Notes under the pieces: generated by a model
Database searches by the model: none
Told to the model about the DNA's origin: nothing
The model's input: only the letters and a program-made list of their open reading frames with translations
Part shown: positions 52,435 to 61,525 of the stretch, in pieces
How positions within the stretch are numbered: the stretch's first letter is position 1
Layout: every line of letters starts with the position of its first letter
Program-made: the position numbers and the translations under genes
NCBI GenBank assembly: GCA_018401995.1
Contig: JAGYJR010000003.1
Span: 1 to 64,000, forward strand
Direction of reading: 5' to 3'
DNA from: Flavobacterium sp.
Lineage (GTDB): Bacteria > Bacteroidota > Bacteroidia > Flavobacteriales > Flavobacteriaceae
DNA length: 64,000 bases

Positions 52435-53745
52435 TTAGTATTGATTGAAATTATTTATTTTTACTTCTTTAGCTTTCAAATCATGCATTAAGTTGTACAA
52501 GCCAAAAAACGTACGGTTGATATAAATAAAATGCTGTGAACCTCTATTTCCGTTCATTTTTCGTAATTCTGTGTTTTTGGAATAGCGTTCGCCTAAGTCT
52601 GCAATTCTTCCAAAGAAAGTAGCATCAGAAAAATCAAATACTTCCGAATGAAATGGAGCAGTGAAAATACTTAACAATTCATGAAACATTTCGTAGAAAA
52701 ATTCTTGTTCTTCTTTTGAATCTTCGGGTTTTAAAATTTCCAATTCAAATAGCTTTTCTTTGAATAGCGTAGGACTTTCTAAACTTTCTTTTTTGGCCAA
52801 TTCAAAATAGGGAACGTAAAAATCTTCAGGAACTACTTTAATACAACCAAAATCTAATGCAACTAACTTTTCATCTTTCGAAATTAAGAAGTTTCCTGGA
52901 TGCGGATCAGCGTGCACTCTTTTCAGACGGTGCATTTGGAACATATAAAAATCCCAAAGCGCTTGACCTATTTTATTACTCAATTCTTGATTGGTGTTGT
53001 GTTTCGTGAATTCAGACAAATGTTCACCTTGCATCCAATCCATAGTGATGATTCTATCAGAAGACAATTCTTTGTAATAGTTTGGAAATGCCAAATTAGG
53101 CAAATGTTTACAAGCTTCAGCCATGGCAATGCTTTGCTCTACTTCATTGATGTAATTGGTTTCCTCAATCAGTTTATTTTCAACTTCTTTGAAATATTTG
53201 TCTGAATCTTTTCCTTTGATGTTGAACATTTTGATAGCAATCGGCTTTACCAAAGCTAAATCGGATGAAATACTTTCCGCAACGCCTGGATATTGGATTT
53301 TTACTGCCAATTTCTTTCCGTCTTTTTCAGCCAAATGCACTTGACCAATACTAGCCGCATTAACTGAATTTGGATTGAATTTGTCATAAATTTCATTTGG
53401 ACTTTTTCCAAAATAATTCTTGAAGGTTTTTGTAACTAATGGAGCAGAAAGCGGCGGTACCGAAAATTGCGCCAATGAGAATTTATCTACATACGCTTGC
53501 GGCAAAATGCTTTTTTCCATACTCAACATTTGCGCTACTTTTAAAGCACTTCCTTTCAATTGCTTTAGTCCATCATAAATATCTTCTGCATTGGAAGCAT
53601 TTAAGTTTTCTTTGGCTTCTTCTTCGGTTTTGGTGATTTTCTCACCGTAATATTTTAGGTAATTTACCCCAACTTTAGCACCCGTTTGAATCAATTTTGA
53701 AGCACGTTGTATTTTGGAAGTTGGAATAGAATCTATCGTTTTCAT
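52435..53745 (-). CDS. AarF/ABC1/UbiB kinase-like protein
   Basis: This 436-aa protein is of the UbiB/COQ8 atypical kinase family. It has KGSALKVAQMLSMEKSILPQ (the KxGQ-like motif typical of ABC1 proteins), SIGQVHLAEKDGKKLAVKIQ with the ATP-binding Lys, the catalytic HADPHPGNFLIS, and LDFGC as metal motif. Relatives support quinone or lipid handling through ATPase activity. It lies between a TetR-type regulator (upstream) and a small hypothetical gene. No ubiquinone or menaquinone genes are nearby. Confidence 0.92.
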   Translation of the reverse strand: MKTIDSIPTSKIQRASKLIQTGAKVGVNYLKYYGEKITKTEEEAKENLNASNAEDIYDGLKQLKGSALKVAQMLSMEKSILPQAYVDKFSLAQFSVPPLSAPLVTKTFKNYFGKSPNEIYDKFNPNSVNAASIGQVHLAEKDGKKLAVKIQYPGVAESISSDLALVKPIAIKMFNIKGKDSDKYFKEVENKLIEETNYINEVEQSIAMAEACKHLPNLAFPNYYKELSSDRIITMDWMQGEHLSEFTKHNTNQELSNKIGQALWDFYMFQMHRLKRVHADPHPGNFLISKDEKLVALDFGCIKVVPEDFYVPYFELAKKESLESPTLFKEKLFELEILKPEDSKEEQEFFYEMFHELLSIFTAPFHSEVFDFSDATFFGRIADLGERYSKNTELRKMNGNRGSQHFIYINRTFFGLYNLMHDLKAKEVKINNFNQY

Positions 53746-53770
53746 AGTGTTTTTTTATAAGGTTTTAAAC

Positions 53771-54430
53771 CTACATTTTCATGCTTACTTTTTCTTTCCA
53801 CATAAATTTTCCTAAATCGAATAAGCTTTTTAGAGGCTTTATATCCATTAAATCGAAGCTAGCATTTACTGATTTTTCAATGAAAATATCTGTTTTTTCA
53901 AAAGAGGAAGAAGTATCGTCTATCCAAAATTTCATTAGTAAAGCAAACTGAATCCAAGCCATTTCACTCATGCTTTTTTCTTGGATTTCAATTAACTTTT
54001 CTTGTTGTAAATCTAATTTCTCAATTTCAAGTGATTGGAAGAAATTCTTGAAATGTTTGCGTAACAAATCTAATTTCTTGATATTTTTCAATTGGTTTTT
54101 ATCATGATTTAGAATAGCTACTACAAAACTTCTATTGGCAGTTAAAATTTCGAAAAAAGTATAGTAAAAGCTCAATAATTTGGTTTTGGCATCATAATTC
54201 TCGTAATCGTCACTCTTTTGAAGTAATTGCAACGTTTGCTCAAAAAATACTTCGAAAATCGTTTCGTCAATCGTTTCAAAATTGTTGAAATGTTTGTAAA
54301 ATTCCGCTTCTTCAAAATTGTTCAATTTTGCGAATTGGTAGACAGAATTAGGTTTTTTGTTGTGCTCCAAAAAGTAATCCATGTAAAAACCGATTACATT
54401 TTCTTTAGTGATATTTTTCTTCTTTGCCAT
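53771..54430 (-). CDS. TetR-like transcriptional regulator
   Basis: This 219-aa protein has an N-terminal helix-turn-helix region: ITKENVIGFYMDYFLEHNKK, then SVYQFAKLNNFEEAEFYKHF, followed by FETIDETIFEVFF. The C-terminal ligand domain is helical. It is unusually basic at the start (MAKKKN). As first gene of the three-gene operon with the ABC1 kinase, it probably autoregulates the operon, with a lipid or other hydrophobic ligand as inferred effector. Confidence 0.85.
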   Translation of the reverse strand: MAKKKNITKENVIGFYMDYFLEHNKKPNSVYQFAKLNNFEEAEFYKHFNNFETIDETIFEVFFEQTLQLLQKSDDYENYDAKTKLLSFYYTFFEILTANRSFVVAILNHDKNQLKNIKKLDLLRKHFKNFFQSLEIEKLDLQQEKLIEIQEKSMSEMAWIQFALLMKFWIDDTSSSFEKTDIFIEKSVNASFDLMDIKPLKSLFDLGKFMWKEKVSMKM

Positions 54431-54510
54431 GATGATTTAATTTTTATCAAAGTTACAAATTTTGTTTAACATAAAACATATTTAATTAAACAAAAATTTG
54501 TTAAAGTTTA

Positions 54511-54546
54511 AAAAAAATCCTCACAATCAAATGACTATGAGGATTT
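54511..54546 (-). terminator. Terminator of the nucleoid-associated protein gene
   Basis: On the minus strand AAATCCTCA / TGAGGATTT with a 14-nt loop is followed by a T run. Confidence 0.8.
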
Positions 54547-54564
54547 GGTATAATTTAAAAGGAA

Positions 54565-55623
54565 TTAGCTTTTCTGCTCTTTATTAAAATAAACTAAGTA
54601 ATAATACATTTGTTTTTCTTCGTCCCAACCTTTTTCAACGAATTTCTCAGCGCTTTCAGGATTGATGAAATCCAATTTAATTTGAATATTGGTATCCAAT
54701 TGAATGGTGTTTTTTAATGTTCTACGCACATCAGTAACTGCGGCATTGGCAATTGGAAAGCTTGAAACGTCTTCAATGCTGTATTTGGCACCTTTATCTA
54801 CTTTATAGTTTTTAAATTCTGGAATGAACTCTGGATTTTGCATGACTTCGTTCAAGAAAGCCGTTTCTTCAAACGCATCGTTTTTTGCGAAGTGATTAAT
54901 TGCTCGATTCATGAACAAGACTTCTTGCTGTTTGTCTTCGGCTGGTAAAACGACTTCTTTAGCAAAATCTTGGCAAAATTTCAAATACTTTTTGGTCATG
55001 AAATTTTCGTCCTGAAACACATCTACCGAAAGGAAATGTTCTAACCAATAACGCGCATCGTAACGATTGCTGTCAACCGTTAAAATTTTGTAACCTTCTT
55101 CTTTTTTGTAGTTGAAAATGATGCAACCTTTATCTTGCTTGTTTAAGTTGATTCCTTGTTGAAGAATCATTTCTAGGTTGTTTCCGTTTTCTTCAAATTG
55201 TAGGAAATCGGTTTTAATTTCACTTTTAAAAACACCGATGGCGTCAACTACATTATTATCAATAGAAACATTGGTAAAATAAGTAACATAAACTTCACCG
55301 TTTTTGATGTGCGGATGATTCGATTGCTCGAACAAATGTTTGGTAATCTTTTTGGAAACGTTGTGAATTTCGCTTGGATTGGTAAAAACCTCTGTTGCTA
55401 AATTGAACATTTCGTTGTATTCTAAATCAACTTCGTGGGCAAATTGGAAGTAATTTTCTTCTTTCTCACGAAAAGGTTTGAAGAAATATTCTTTAAGCAA
55501 TGGCATAATTTCATCGTTCAAAGTATACGGATTATCCGAAAGAAAAATAGCTTCATTTCGGCTTTTGTTTCCAACTCTATGAATCGAAAGGTTTTCTATG
55601 TGGGCGTTGAATAAGTTGATCAT
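54565..55623 (-). CDS. Nucleoid-associated protein (NdpA/YejK-like)
   Basis: This 352-aa protein aligns over its length with the 37-kDa nucleoid-associated family. It has NAHIENLSIHRVGNKSRNEA at the N-terminus, VTYFTNVSIDNNVVDAIGVF near residue 120, and KGCIIFNYKKEEGYKILTVD. It also has DARYWLEHFLSV and a C-terminal domain (KYSIEDVSSFPIANAAVTDV; TIQLDTNIQIKLDFINPE). It binds DNA in relatives; the exact function is not defined. Monocistronic with its own terminator. Confidence 0.9.
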   Translation of the reverse strand: MINLFNAHIENLSIHRVGNKSRNEAIFLSDNPYTLNDEIMPLLKEYFFKPFREKEENYFQFAHEVDLEYNEMFNLATEVFTNPSEIHNVSKKITKHLFEQSNHPHIKNGEVYVTYFTNVSIDNNVVDAIGVFKSEIKTDFLQFEENGNNLEMILQQGINLNKQDKGCIIFNYKKEEGYKILTVDSNRYDARYWLEHFLSVDVFQDENFMTKKYLKFCQDFAKEVVLPAEDKQQEVLFMNRAINHFAKNDAFEETAFLNEVMQNPEFIPEFKNYKVDKGAKYSIEDVSSFPIANAAVTDVRRTLKNTIQLDTNIQIKLDFINPESAEKFVEKGWDEEKQMYYYLVYFNKEQKS

Positions 55624-55630
55624 AATTTTA

Positions 55631-55699
55631 GTTTATAGTTTTTTGTTTATGGTTTATAGTTTTTGTAACAATTAACAACAAACTATAAACGATAAACAG
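55631..55699. repeat. Intergenic inverted word repeat (TTTATAGTTT / AACTATAAAC)
   Basis: GTTTATAGTTTTTTGTTTAT and GGTTTATAGTTTTTG face AACTATAAACGATAAACAG, forming an imperfect inverted array that fills this 78-bp spacer. Confidence 0.7.
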
Positions 55700-55701
55700 T
55701 T

Positions 55702-56250
55702 TTAATTCCAATTTTCTTCGAAACCGAAATCTTCGAAACTGTCGTCTCCATCAAACATATCGTAATCTTCATCATCGATATCGTCTTCAAAGTCGCCATA
55801 AATATCATCATTTGAAATATCACCTCTTAATCCGCTTGAGCCTGCTTCGGCAGGTAAAACGCCATGAGAAAATAAAAGTTCAGGATAAGTGGCTCCAATA
55901 ACTTTTTCTTCAATAGCAGCTAATTCCACGAAGAATGTCCACATACTAAAGAAATCATAAATATAGACCAATTTGGTATTGTCTTGGTGAAGCAAGTCAT
56001 CGATTTTAAAATCGGGCATGGTTTTCATTTCGCCAGGAACTTCACCTATGTCGAACAGCGGAATTTCATCTTCTTCGTTCCATGTCCAATCGTCTTCACA
56101 AGTAAAAAAAGAGCCAGTTTCTGTTCCATCAAAACCAAAAGCATTTACTATGGCGTTGTGAAATTCTTCTAAAGTGTTGTCGCTTTCTATGGCAATATCT
56201 CTAAAAATATCTTCTTCCGCATCGAGTATCACTCTGAATTTATAAATCAT
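55702..56250 (-). CDS. pRiA4b ORF-3-like (IS1096 passenger TnpR-like) protein
   Basis: This 182-aa protein starts with MIYKFRVILDAEEDIFRDIA, followed by TLEEFHNAIVNAFGFDGTET and FTCEDDWTWNEEDEIPLFDI, the PRiA4_ORF3 fold. The C-terminal ~50 residues are extremely acidic (DDIYGDFEDDIDDEDYDMFD). Despite the mobile-element name, no transposase or inverted ends are present, and the gene sits among housekeeping genes, so it is chromosomal. Function unknown. Confidence 0.88.
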   Translation of the reverse strand: MIYKFRVILDAEEDIFRDIAIESDNTLEEFHNAIVNAFGFDGTETGSFFTCEDDWTWNEEDEIPLFDIGEVPGEMKTMPDFKIDDLLHQDNTKLVYIYDFFSMWTFFVELAAIEEKVIGATYPELLFSHGVLPAEAGSSGLRGDISNDDIYGDFEDDIDDEDYDMFDGDDSFEDFGFEENWN

Positions 56251-56465
56251 AATCTTGAAATTTTAGGAAAGGCAAAAGTAAGCAATAAATATCAATTTTA
56301 GTTTCAAAAATCAATTGCAAAAGCTTAAAATTCATAATCCAAAAGTTATTATTAACAATTCATCATTAAAAATCAACAGTTGGGTTATGTTTTTTTTAAA
56401 ACCAAAATTTTCCAATGCAACTTTGTGTCATCAAATAAGAAATACTAACTTTAAATTTTAGAATC

Positions 56466-57089
56466 ATGACAAAAATCATCACATTCATCGCTTTGTTTGT
56501 AGCTTCTGTAGTAAGTTCACAAACAACATTTAATCAAGAAATGGGTAAAGCTTTACAAACTTGGAAAGAAGGGAAACCTTCAGAAGCAGTTGCACAATTA
56601 GAACGAATTGCTTTGGTAGAAAAAGACAATTGGCTACCAAATTATTACATCGCATTCATTCAAACCACACAAGCATTTGAAGAAAAAGACAAAACTAAAA
56701 TGGAGTTGTTGTTAAAAGCAGCTCAAAAAGCACAAGATAATTGTAACGAGATTGCATTAGATAACCCAGAAGTTTTGGTAATGCAAGCCATGATTCATAC
56801 AGCTTGGATTGTTTATGATCCAATGACAAACGGACAAAGATTGTCGGGAGATGTAATGTATATCTTGAACAAAGCGTATAAGATTGCTTCTGAAAATCCT
56901 AGAGTAGTATATCAAAAAGCTTCTTTTGAAATAGGAATGGCGCAATATTTTGGTCAAGATACCAAACCAATGTGTGCTCAAATTGAAAAAGCAATCGAAC
57001 TTTTCACTACTTTTAAACCTGAAACTGTTTGGCACCCAACTTGGGGACTTGATAGGGCTGAAGCTGAACTAAAAAAATGTAAATTGTAA
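56466..57089 (+). CDS. Exported TPR-like protein before the sensor kinase
   Basis: This 207-aa protein has a signal peptide (KIITFIALFVASVVSSQ) and helical repeats resembling TPR units (GKALQTWKEGKPSEAVAQLE; LLLKAAQKAQDNCNEIALDN; PRVVYQKASFEIGMAQYFGQ), ending GLDRAEAELKKCKL. It starts the run leading into the histidine kinase after 5 bp, so it could be a periplasmic partner or sensor element of that system; this is inferred from position only. The 215 bp upstream are AT-rich and hold nothing recognisable. Confidence 0.82.
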   Translation: MTKIITFIALFVASVVSSQTTFNQEMGKALQTWKEGKPSEAVAQLERIALVEKDNWLPNYYIAFIQTTQAFEEKDKTKMELLLKAAQKAQDNCNEIALDNPEVLVMQAMIHTAWIVYDPMTNGQRLSGDVMYILNKAYKIASENPRVVYQKASFEIGMAQYFGQDTKPMCAQIEKAIELFTTFKPETVWHPTWGLDRAEAELKKCKL

Positions 57090-57094
57090 AAATT

Positions 57095-58453
57095 ATGAAA
57101 ATCATTTCCTATTTATTTCAGTCTATAATCAAAGGAATAATAGTTGCTTTAGTACTTTTTTTTGTAATAATTGGAATTCAATATTTTTTAGGAAGGATTA
57201 TTAAACTTGATGCTAAACTAGTTAATGAATTACTTTATTATATTATTTACGGTGTTGTTTTGTCGACAATAAATTCAGTTTATTTTGACTTCATTAATAA
57301 TAAAGTAAATTGGGATAATTGGGTACAATTTAAAAAATTTAGAATCTTAATTGGTTTTATTGGGAGTGTTTTTGTGACTTTACTCGGTATTTTTTTAATT
57401 CGTTTCACAATAGAAGTAGTTGTTGCAGGAAATTCAATAGAGGATTTTATAACAAACGAAAATAAATCTCATTATCTAATAAGTTTAATCATAACTATTA
57501 TAGTATCACTTGTTTTTCATCTTATTTATTTTTACAAGGCTTATCAAGAAAATAAAGTTAAAGAACAAAAAATTATTGCTAACGTAGCTTCTGCCCAATT
57601 TGAGAGTTTAAAAAATCAAATCGATCCTCATTTTTTATTTAATAGTTTAAATGTTTTGAGTTCATTGATTGAAGAAAATCCAGAAAATGCGCAAAAGTTC
57701 ACCACTTCGCTTTCAAAAGTGTATCGCTATGTTTTAGAGCAAAAAGACAAAGATTTGGTTTCAGTGGCAGAAGAATTGCAATTTGCCAAAACGTACATGA
57801 ATTTACTAAAAATGCGATTTGAAAACAGCATCACTTTCGAAATTCCTGAAGATGTAGCGAGTGAAGAAAATAAAGTTGTGCCCTTATCATTACAACTTAT
57901 TTTAGAAAATTGCATTAAACACAATGTGGTAAGCGCAACTAAACCACTTCATATCAAAATTACAGTTGCAAACAACGAATTAATTATAACAAACAACCTT
58001 CAAAAAAAGGAAGTTTTACAAGATAGAAAAGGTGTTGGGCTACAAAATATTGTTAACCGATATTCCATTTTAACTAATAGAAAAGTAAAAGTTCAAGAAA
58101 CTAATGAAGCTTTTTCTGTCCAACTTCCCATTTTGACAAAAAAAATATCCATTATGGAAAACACAGCAATTTATAACGAACAACAAGCTTACGAAAAAGC
58201 TAAAAAGCGAGTAAAAGATATTAAAGAATTTTATGGTAATTTAATCTCGTATGCCATAGTAATTCCTGTTTTGATTATCATTAACCTGAAAACGTATTCA
58301 AAGTTTCAATGGTTTTGGTTCCCAATGTTTGGTTGGGGATTAGGATTATTATTTCACGGATTTGGAGTTTTTGGCTACGGAAAATCTTGGGAAGAGCGTA
58401 AAATTCAAGAAATTTTAGATAAAGAAAAACAAACACAAAATAAATGGCAATAA
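57095..58453 (+). CDS. LytS-type sensor histidine kinase fused to a 2TM domain
   Basis: This is a 452-aa protein. The N-terminus has four TM segments, then a HisKA-like motif with the phosphorylated His in NQIDPHFLFNSLNVLSSL and an ATPase lid LQLILENCIKHN with GVGLQNIVNRYSIL. From about residue 353 (MENTAIYNEQQAYEKAKKRV) a 2TM domain follows, with WGLGLLFHGFGVFGYGKSWE. In many relatives the kinase and the 2TM protein are separate; here an A8 run precedes the internal ATG at the junction. Either a real fusion, or two proteins with initiation at ATG 58154. The kinase signals to the LytTR regulator downstream. Confidence 0.88.
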   Translation: MKIISYLFQSIIKGIIVALVLFFVIIGIQYFLGRIIKLDAKLVNELLYYIIYGVVLSTINSVYFDFINNKVNWDNWVQFKKFRILIGFIGSVFVTLLGIFLIRFTIEVVVAGNSIEDFITNENKSHYLISLIITIIVSLVFHLIYFYKAYQENKVKEQKIIANVASAQFESLKNQIDPHFLFNSLNVLSSLIEENPENAQKFTTSLSKVYRYVLEQKDKDLVSVAEELQFAKTYMNLLKMRFENSITFEIPEDVASEENKVVPLSLQLILENCIKHNVVSATKPLHIKITVANNELIITNNLQKKEVLQDRKGVGLQNIVNRYSILTNRKVKVQETNEAFSVQLPILTKKISIMENTAIYNEQQAYEKAKKRVKDIKEFYGNLISYAIVIPVLIIINLKTYSKFQWFWFPMFGWGLGLLFHGFGVFGYGKSWEERKIQEILDKEKQTQNKWQ

Positions 58454-58470
58454 CCATAAAAGAAAACATC

Positions 58471-58782
58471 ATGGAAACAAATTATATTGAAAAAGAACGA
58501 TACGAAAGAGCTGTAAAACGCGTAAAGCAAATAAAAGGATTTTATACACATGCTTTAGTTTACTTGGTAATTAATTGTGTAATTGTGATTTTAAATGTTC
58601 AAAACTTAAAACCTGGAGAAAGTTACTTCCAATTTCAAAATTTCTTCACTGCATTTTTCTGGGGAATTGGTTTAGCAGCTCATGGTTTGTCCACTTTTAT
58701 GCCTGAATGGATTATGGGGAAAGATTGGGAAGAGCGAAAAATTAAGGAATTCATGGAAAAAGAAAAAAGCAAGTGGGAATAG
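58471..58782 (+). CDS. 2TM domain protein
   Basis: This 103-aa protein reads METNYIEKERYERAVKRVKQ, then IKGFYTHALVYLVINCVIVIL, ending GKDWEERKIKEFMEKEKSKW. Two TM helices with a short loop and a conserved WEERKI motif, also found at the end of the preceding kinase, define the 2TM family. An in-frame ATG at 58444 overlaps the kinase gene; the ATG at 58471 matches the usual N-terminus. Presumably it accompanies the kinase in the membrane; its function is unknown. Confidence 0.88.
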   Translation: METNYIEKERYERAVKRVKQIKGFYTHALVYLVINCVIVILNVQNLKPGESYFQFQNFFTAFFWGIGLAAHGLSTFMPEWIMGKDWEERKIKEFMEKEKSKWE

Positions 58783-58849
58783 TTAGTCGCAGTTTTCAGT
58801 CGCAGTTGACAAAACAATAACCTGAAACTTTAAACCTGAAACAAAAAAA

Positions 58850-59605
58850 ATGAACATACTTATCATCGAAGACGAAAAACCAGCAGCACGATTGTTGCAA
58901 CGAAAAGTAGAAAAATTGGGGCTGCAAATCCATCATATGTTGCATTCTGTGGAAGAATCAATTGTTTGGTTTCATAATAATTCGCATCCTGATTTGATTT
59001 TTTTAGACATTCAATTGTCTGACGGTTTGTCGTTTGAGATATTTGAGCAAATCGATATTAAAAGTGCTGTAATTTTTACCACAGCTTATGATGAATATGC
59101 GTTACGAGCTTTCAAATTGAATAGTATTGATTATTTGTTAAAACCTATTGATGAAGAAGAATTGGAAGTAGCCATTTCAAAATTCAAAAATCAATTTCAA
59201 AAAAATACTATTTCAAGTTTGGATTTTGAAGCGATTAAAAGAATGTTAGTTAACCCAATTGAAAAAGAGTATAAAAAACGTTTTTCGATTAAAATTGGTC
59301 ACCAATTAAAAGTGATTCCTATTGAAGAAGTAGAATGTTTTTACAGCGAAAACAAAGGAACTTATATTCATACTTTGGACAATCGCGATTATTTAATTGA
59401 CTCCACTTTAGAGATTTTGGAAACCGAAATTAATCCGAAAGATTTTTTTCGTATCAATAGAAAATTCATTGTCCCTTTAAAGTCAATTAAAGAAATTCAG
59501 GTTTATACGAATTCTCGTTTAAAAATTGTTTTACCAAGCTACAAAGAAGACGAAGTTATTATAGCCAGAGAACGTGTTAGTGATTTTAAAGAGTGGATTG
59601 GTTAG
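58850..59605 (+). CDS. LytTR-family response regulator
   Basis: This is a 251-aa protein. The N-terminal receiver domain has the Asp in HPDLIFLDIQLSDGLSFEIF, an acidic pair in LIIEDEKPAARL, and Lys in YLLKPID. The C-terminal LytTR DNA-binding domain has IPIEEVECFYSENKGTYIHT and INRKFIVPLKSIKEIQVYTN. It pairs with the LytS-type kinase two genes upstream. Its stop overlaps that of the convergent phosphatidyltransferase gene by 4 bp. Targets are unknown. Confidence 0.95.
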   Translation: MNILIIEDEKPAARLLQRKVEKLGLQIHHMLHSVEESIVWFHNNSHPDLIFLDIQLSDGLSFEIFEQIDIKSAVIFTTAYDEYALRAFKLNSIDYLLKPIDEEELEVAISKFKNQFQKNTISSLDFEAIKRMLVNPIEKEYKKRFSIKIGHQLKVIPIEEVECFYSENKGTYIHTLDNRDYLIDSTLEILETEINPKDFFRINRKFIVPLKSIKEIQVYTNSRLKIVLPSYKEDEVIIARERVSDFKEWIG

Positions 59606-60372
59606 GATATCAATCGTTTTCTAATACCAATTAAAGCCAAAATTAAAACCGAATACCCAATAAAAAATGGTAATACAAATTCAATCCAACCAAAAGGTAA
59701 CATTACTGATATTATCAATAATTGAAAACCTAATCCGTAGAGAGAAAGTAGTGTCATGAACCAATTTGGAAATGTTTTTACTTTATAAGCTTCACGGTCT
59801 AAAAAATGAATGATTTTGTCAAATATGCCATAAACAATTGTATAAATTCCAAACAAAATATTGACTGCTTTTTGAGATTCACCAGTTAAAGCGGTTGGTG
59901 TTTTATACTCAAAAACTTTACTAGTAGTGTCGCCACCAACAGATTTATTTCTTAAAATTACATAGTAATAATTATAAAGTGTGCCTTGTAATTGGATACT
60001 TACAAAAGCACCAAGTAGTAAAAAAATAGAGGCTGATGTAACATAACCTATTGTAGCTAGAAAGAAAAAATTCAGAATAATATCGAAAATACTATCCAAA
60101 TATCTTCCTGTGTAAGAAGGCATTTTTTTTAAACGGGCTAGTTCACCATCGGCGGCATCAATTCCAGATTTTAGTATAATGAAAAATGAAGCTAAAATGT
60201 AATGTTGATTTAGAATGCAATAAATGGCAATAAGTCCAGAAATTCCAAAGAGTAAGGTTACATGAATAGCTGTAAAACGAGTTTCTTTTAGTTGCTCGGC
60301 AAAAAATCTTCCAAACGATCTTCCGTAATCTGATAAATCTAAAAATTTATCATTAGCATTTAATTTTGACAT
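59602..60372 (-). CDS. CDP-alcohol phosphatidyltransferase family protein
   Basis: This 256-aa inner-membrane enzyme has the complete CDP-alcohol motif DGELARLKKMPSYTGRYLD plus the final Asp (SIFD), that is D-G-x2-A-R-x8-G-x3-D-x3-D, near residues 90-115. At least six TM helices are seen. It transfers a phosphoalcohol from a CDP-linked donor to a lipid or glycan acceptor; which phospholipid (for example PI, PG or PS type) cannot be told. It lies alone, convergent with the LytTR gene. Confidence 0.9.
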   Translation of the reverse strand: MSKLNANDKFLDLSDYGRSFGRFFAEQLKETRFTAIHVTLLFGISGLIAIYCILNQHYILASFFIILKSGIDAADGELARLKKMPSYTGRYLDSIFDIILNFFFLATIGYVTSASIFLLLGAFVSIQLQGTLYNYYYVILRNKSVGGDTTSKVFEYKTPTALTGESQKAVNILFGIYTIVYGIFDKIIHFLDREAYKVKTFPNWFMTLLSLYGLGFQLLIISVMLPFGWIEFVLPFFIGYSVLILALIGIRKRLIS

Positions 60373-60427
60373 TTAAATTGGTAACAAAGAACTGTGACAA
60401 TATAGTCGGAACTGTAAAAGTACGTTT

Positions 60428-61453
60428 TTATTTTGAAAATCGATGCAAAACAAAAGTCATAGCCGTTAATAAAATAAATGCAACTAATTGATGTGCTAAT
60501 CCCAACCAAAGTGGCACATGAAAAAGTAAGGTGAAAACACCCAAAGCAAATTGCACAAAAACAACTACAACCAAAAAGTTTAATCCATTTTTTTGAGTAG
60601 ATGTCAAGGCAAATTTTCTACTTCTGAAATACAACCAAAGTATAGCTGCAACCACGATGTAAGCAAAAGTTCGATGAAAAAATTGAATGCCACTTTTTCC
60701 TTCTACAAATGCTTTTAGAAGATTTGATTCTTCCAATAAAATGCTTTCATGAAAAAATTGACCATCGCTCATTAGTGGCCAATGATTGTGAATTAATCCA
60801 GCGTTTAATCCAGCTACAAAACCACCATAAATAATTTGTATAATTAATAACACAAGTGCAATTCTAGCAATTTTTCTTAATACAACATTGGGTTGCACTT
60901 TTTCAGGATATATTAAATCCAAAGCCACCCAAAAGGTATATGCAAACGTAATAAAAGCAAATGTTAGGTGTAATGCCAAACGATAATGACTCACATCGGG
61001 ATTATCGACCAAACCACTTTTTACCATGAACCAACCCAAAAATCCTTGGAATCCACCCATGAAAAGCAGAATGATACATTTTTTTACAGTTTCATTGTCT
61101 AACTTCTTTTTAATCAAGAAATAAACAAACGGAATGATAAAAACGATTCCAATAATTCTTCCAATGAAACGGTGAAACCATTCCCAAAAGTAAATAAATT
61201 TGTAATCATCTAACGTAAATCCGCCTGATTGAAATTGGTTAATTTTTTGGTATTCAGGAAATTTCTTGTATTCTTCAAAGGCTTCAACCCATTTTTCTTC
61301 GCTTGTTGGCGGAAACGTATCGGTTATCAAATGCCAATCGGTCATTGATAATCCAGAATTGGTTAATCGGGTAATTCCACCCACCATAACCATGATAAAA
61401 AGCAACACACAACCAGAAAGTAGCCAATAAATGACTGATTTATTTGTTTTCAT
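60428..61453 (-). CDS. ctaA: Heme A synthase (COX15/CtaA)
   Basis: The ATG at 61453 is favoured (MKTNKSVIYWLLSGCVLLFI); the in-frame start 27 bp earlier is less typical. The 341-aa membrane protein has heme-binding histidines in YFWEWFHRFIGR, HYRLALHLTFAF, IQFFHRTFAYIV and WLGLAHQLVAF, and the glutamate loop MTDWHLITDTFPPTSEEKW. It is eight-TM. It oxidises heme O to heme A for aa3-type cytochrome oxidase. cox genes are not in the window. Confidence 0.95.
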   Translation of the reverse strand: MKTNKSVIYWLLSGCVLLFIMVMVGGITRLTNSGLSMTDWHLITDTFPPTSEEKWVEAFEEYKKFPEYQKINQFQSGGFTLDDYKFIYFWEWFHRFIGRIIGIVFIIPFVYFLIKKKLDNETVKKCIILLFMGGFQGFLGWFMVKSGLVDNPDVSHYRLALHLTFAFITFAYTFWVALDLIYPEKVQPNVVLRKIARIALVLLIIQIIYGGFVAGLNAGLIHNHWPLMSDGQFFHESILLEESNLLKAFVEGKSGIQFFHRTFAYIVVAAILWLYFRSRKFALTSTQKNGLNFLVVVVFVQFALGVFTLLFHVPLWLGLAHQLVAFILLTAMTFVLHRFSK

Positions 61454-61525
61454 TTTCTCGATATTCAAAAAGCTCTTCAAATTTAAGAAATGCTGATTTG
61501 AAAAGTGCTTTAACAGATTATAAAT

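Noticed and set aside
55702..56250. Insertion-sequence remnant (IS1096 passenger-like gene)
   Set aside because: The name comes from the family; no transposase, inverted repeats or target duplication is visible.
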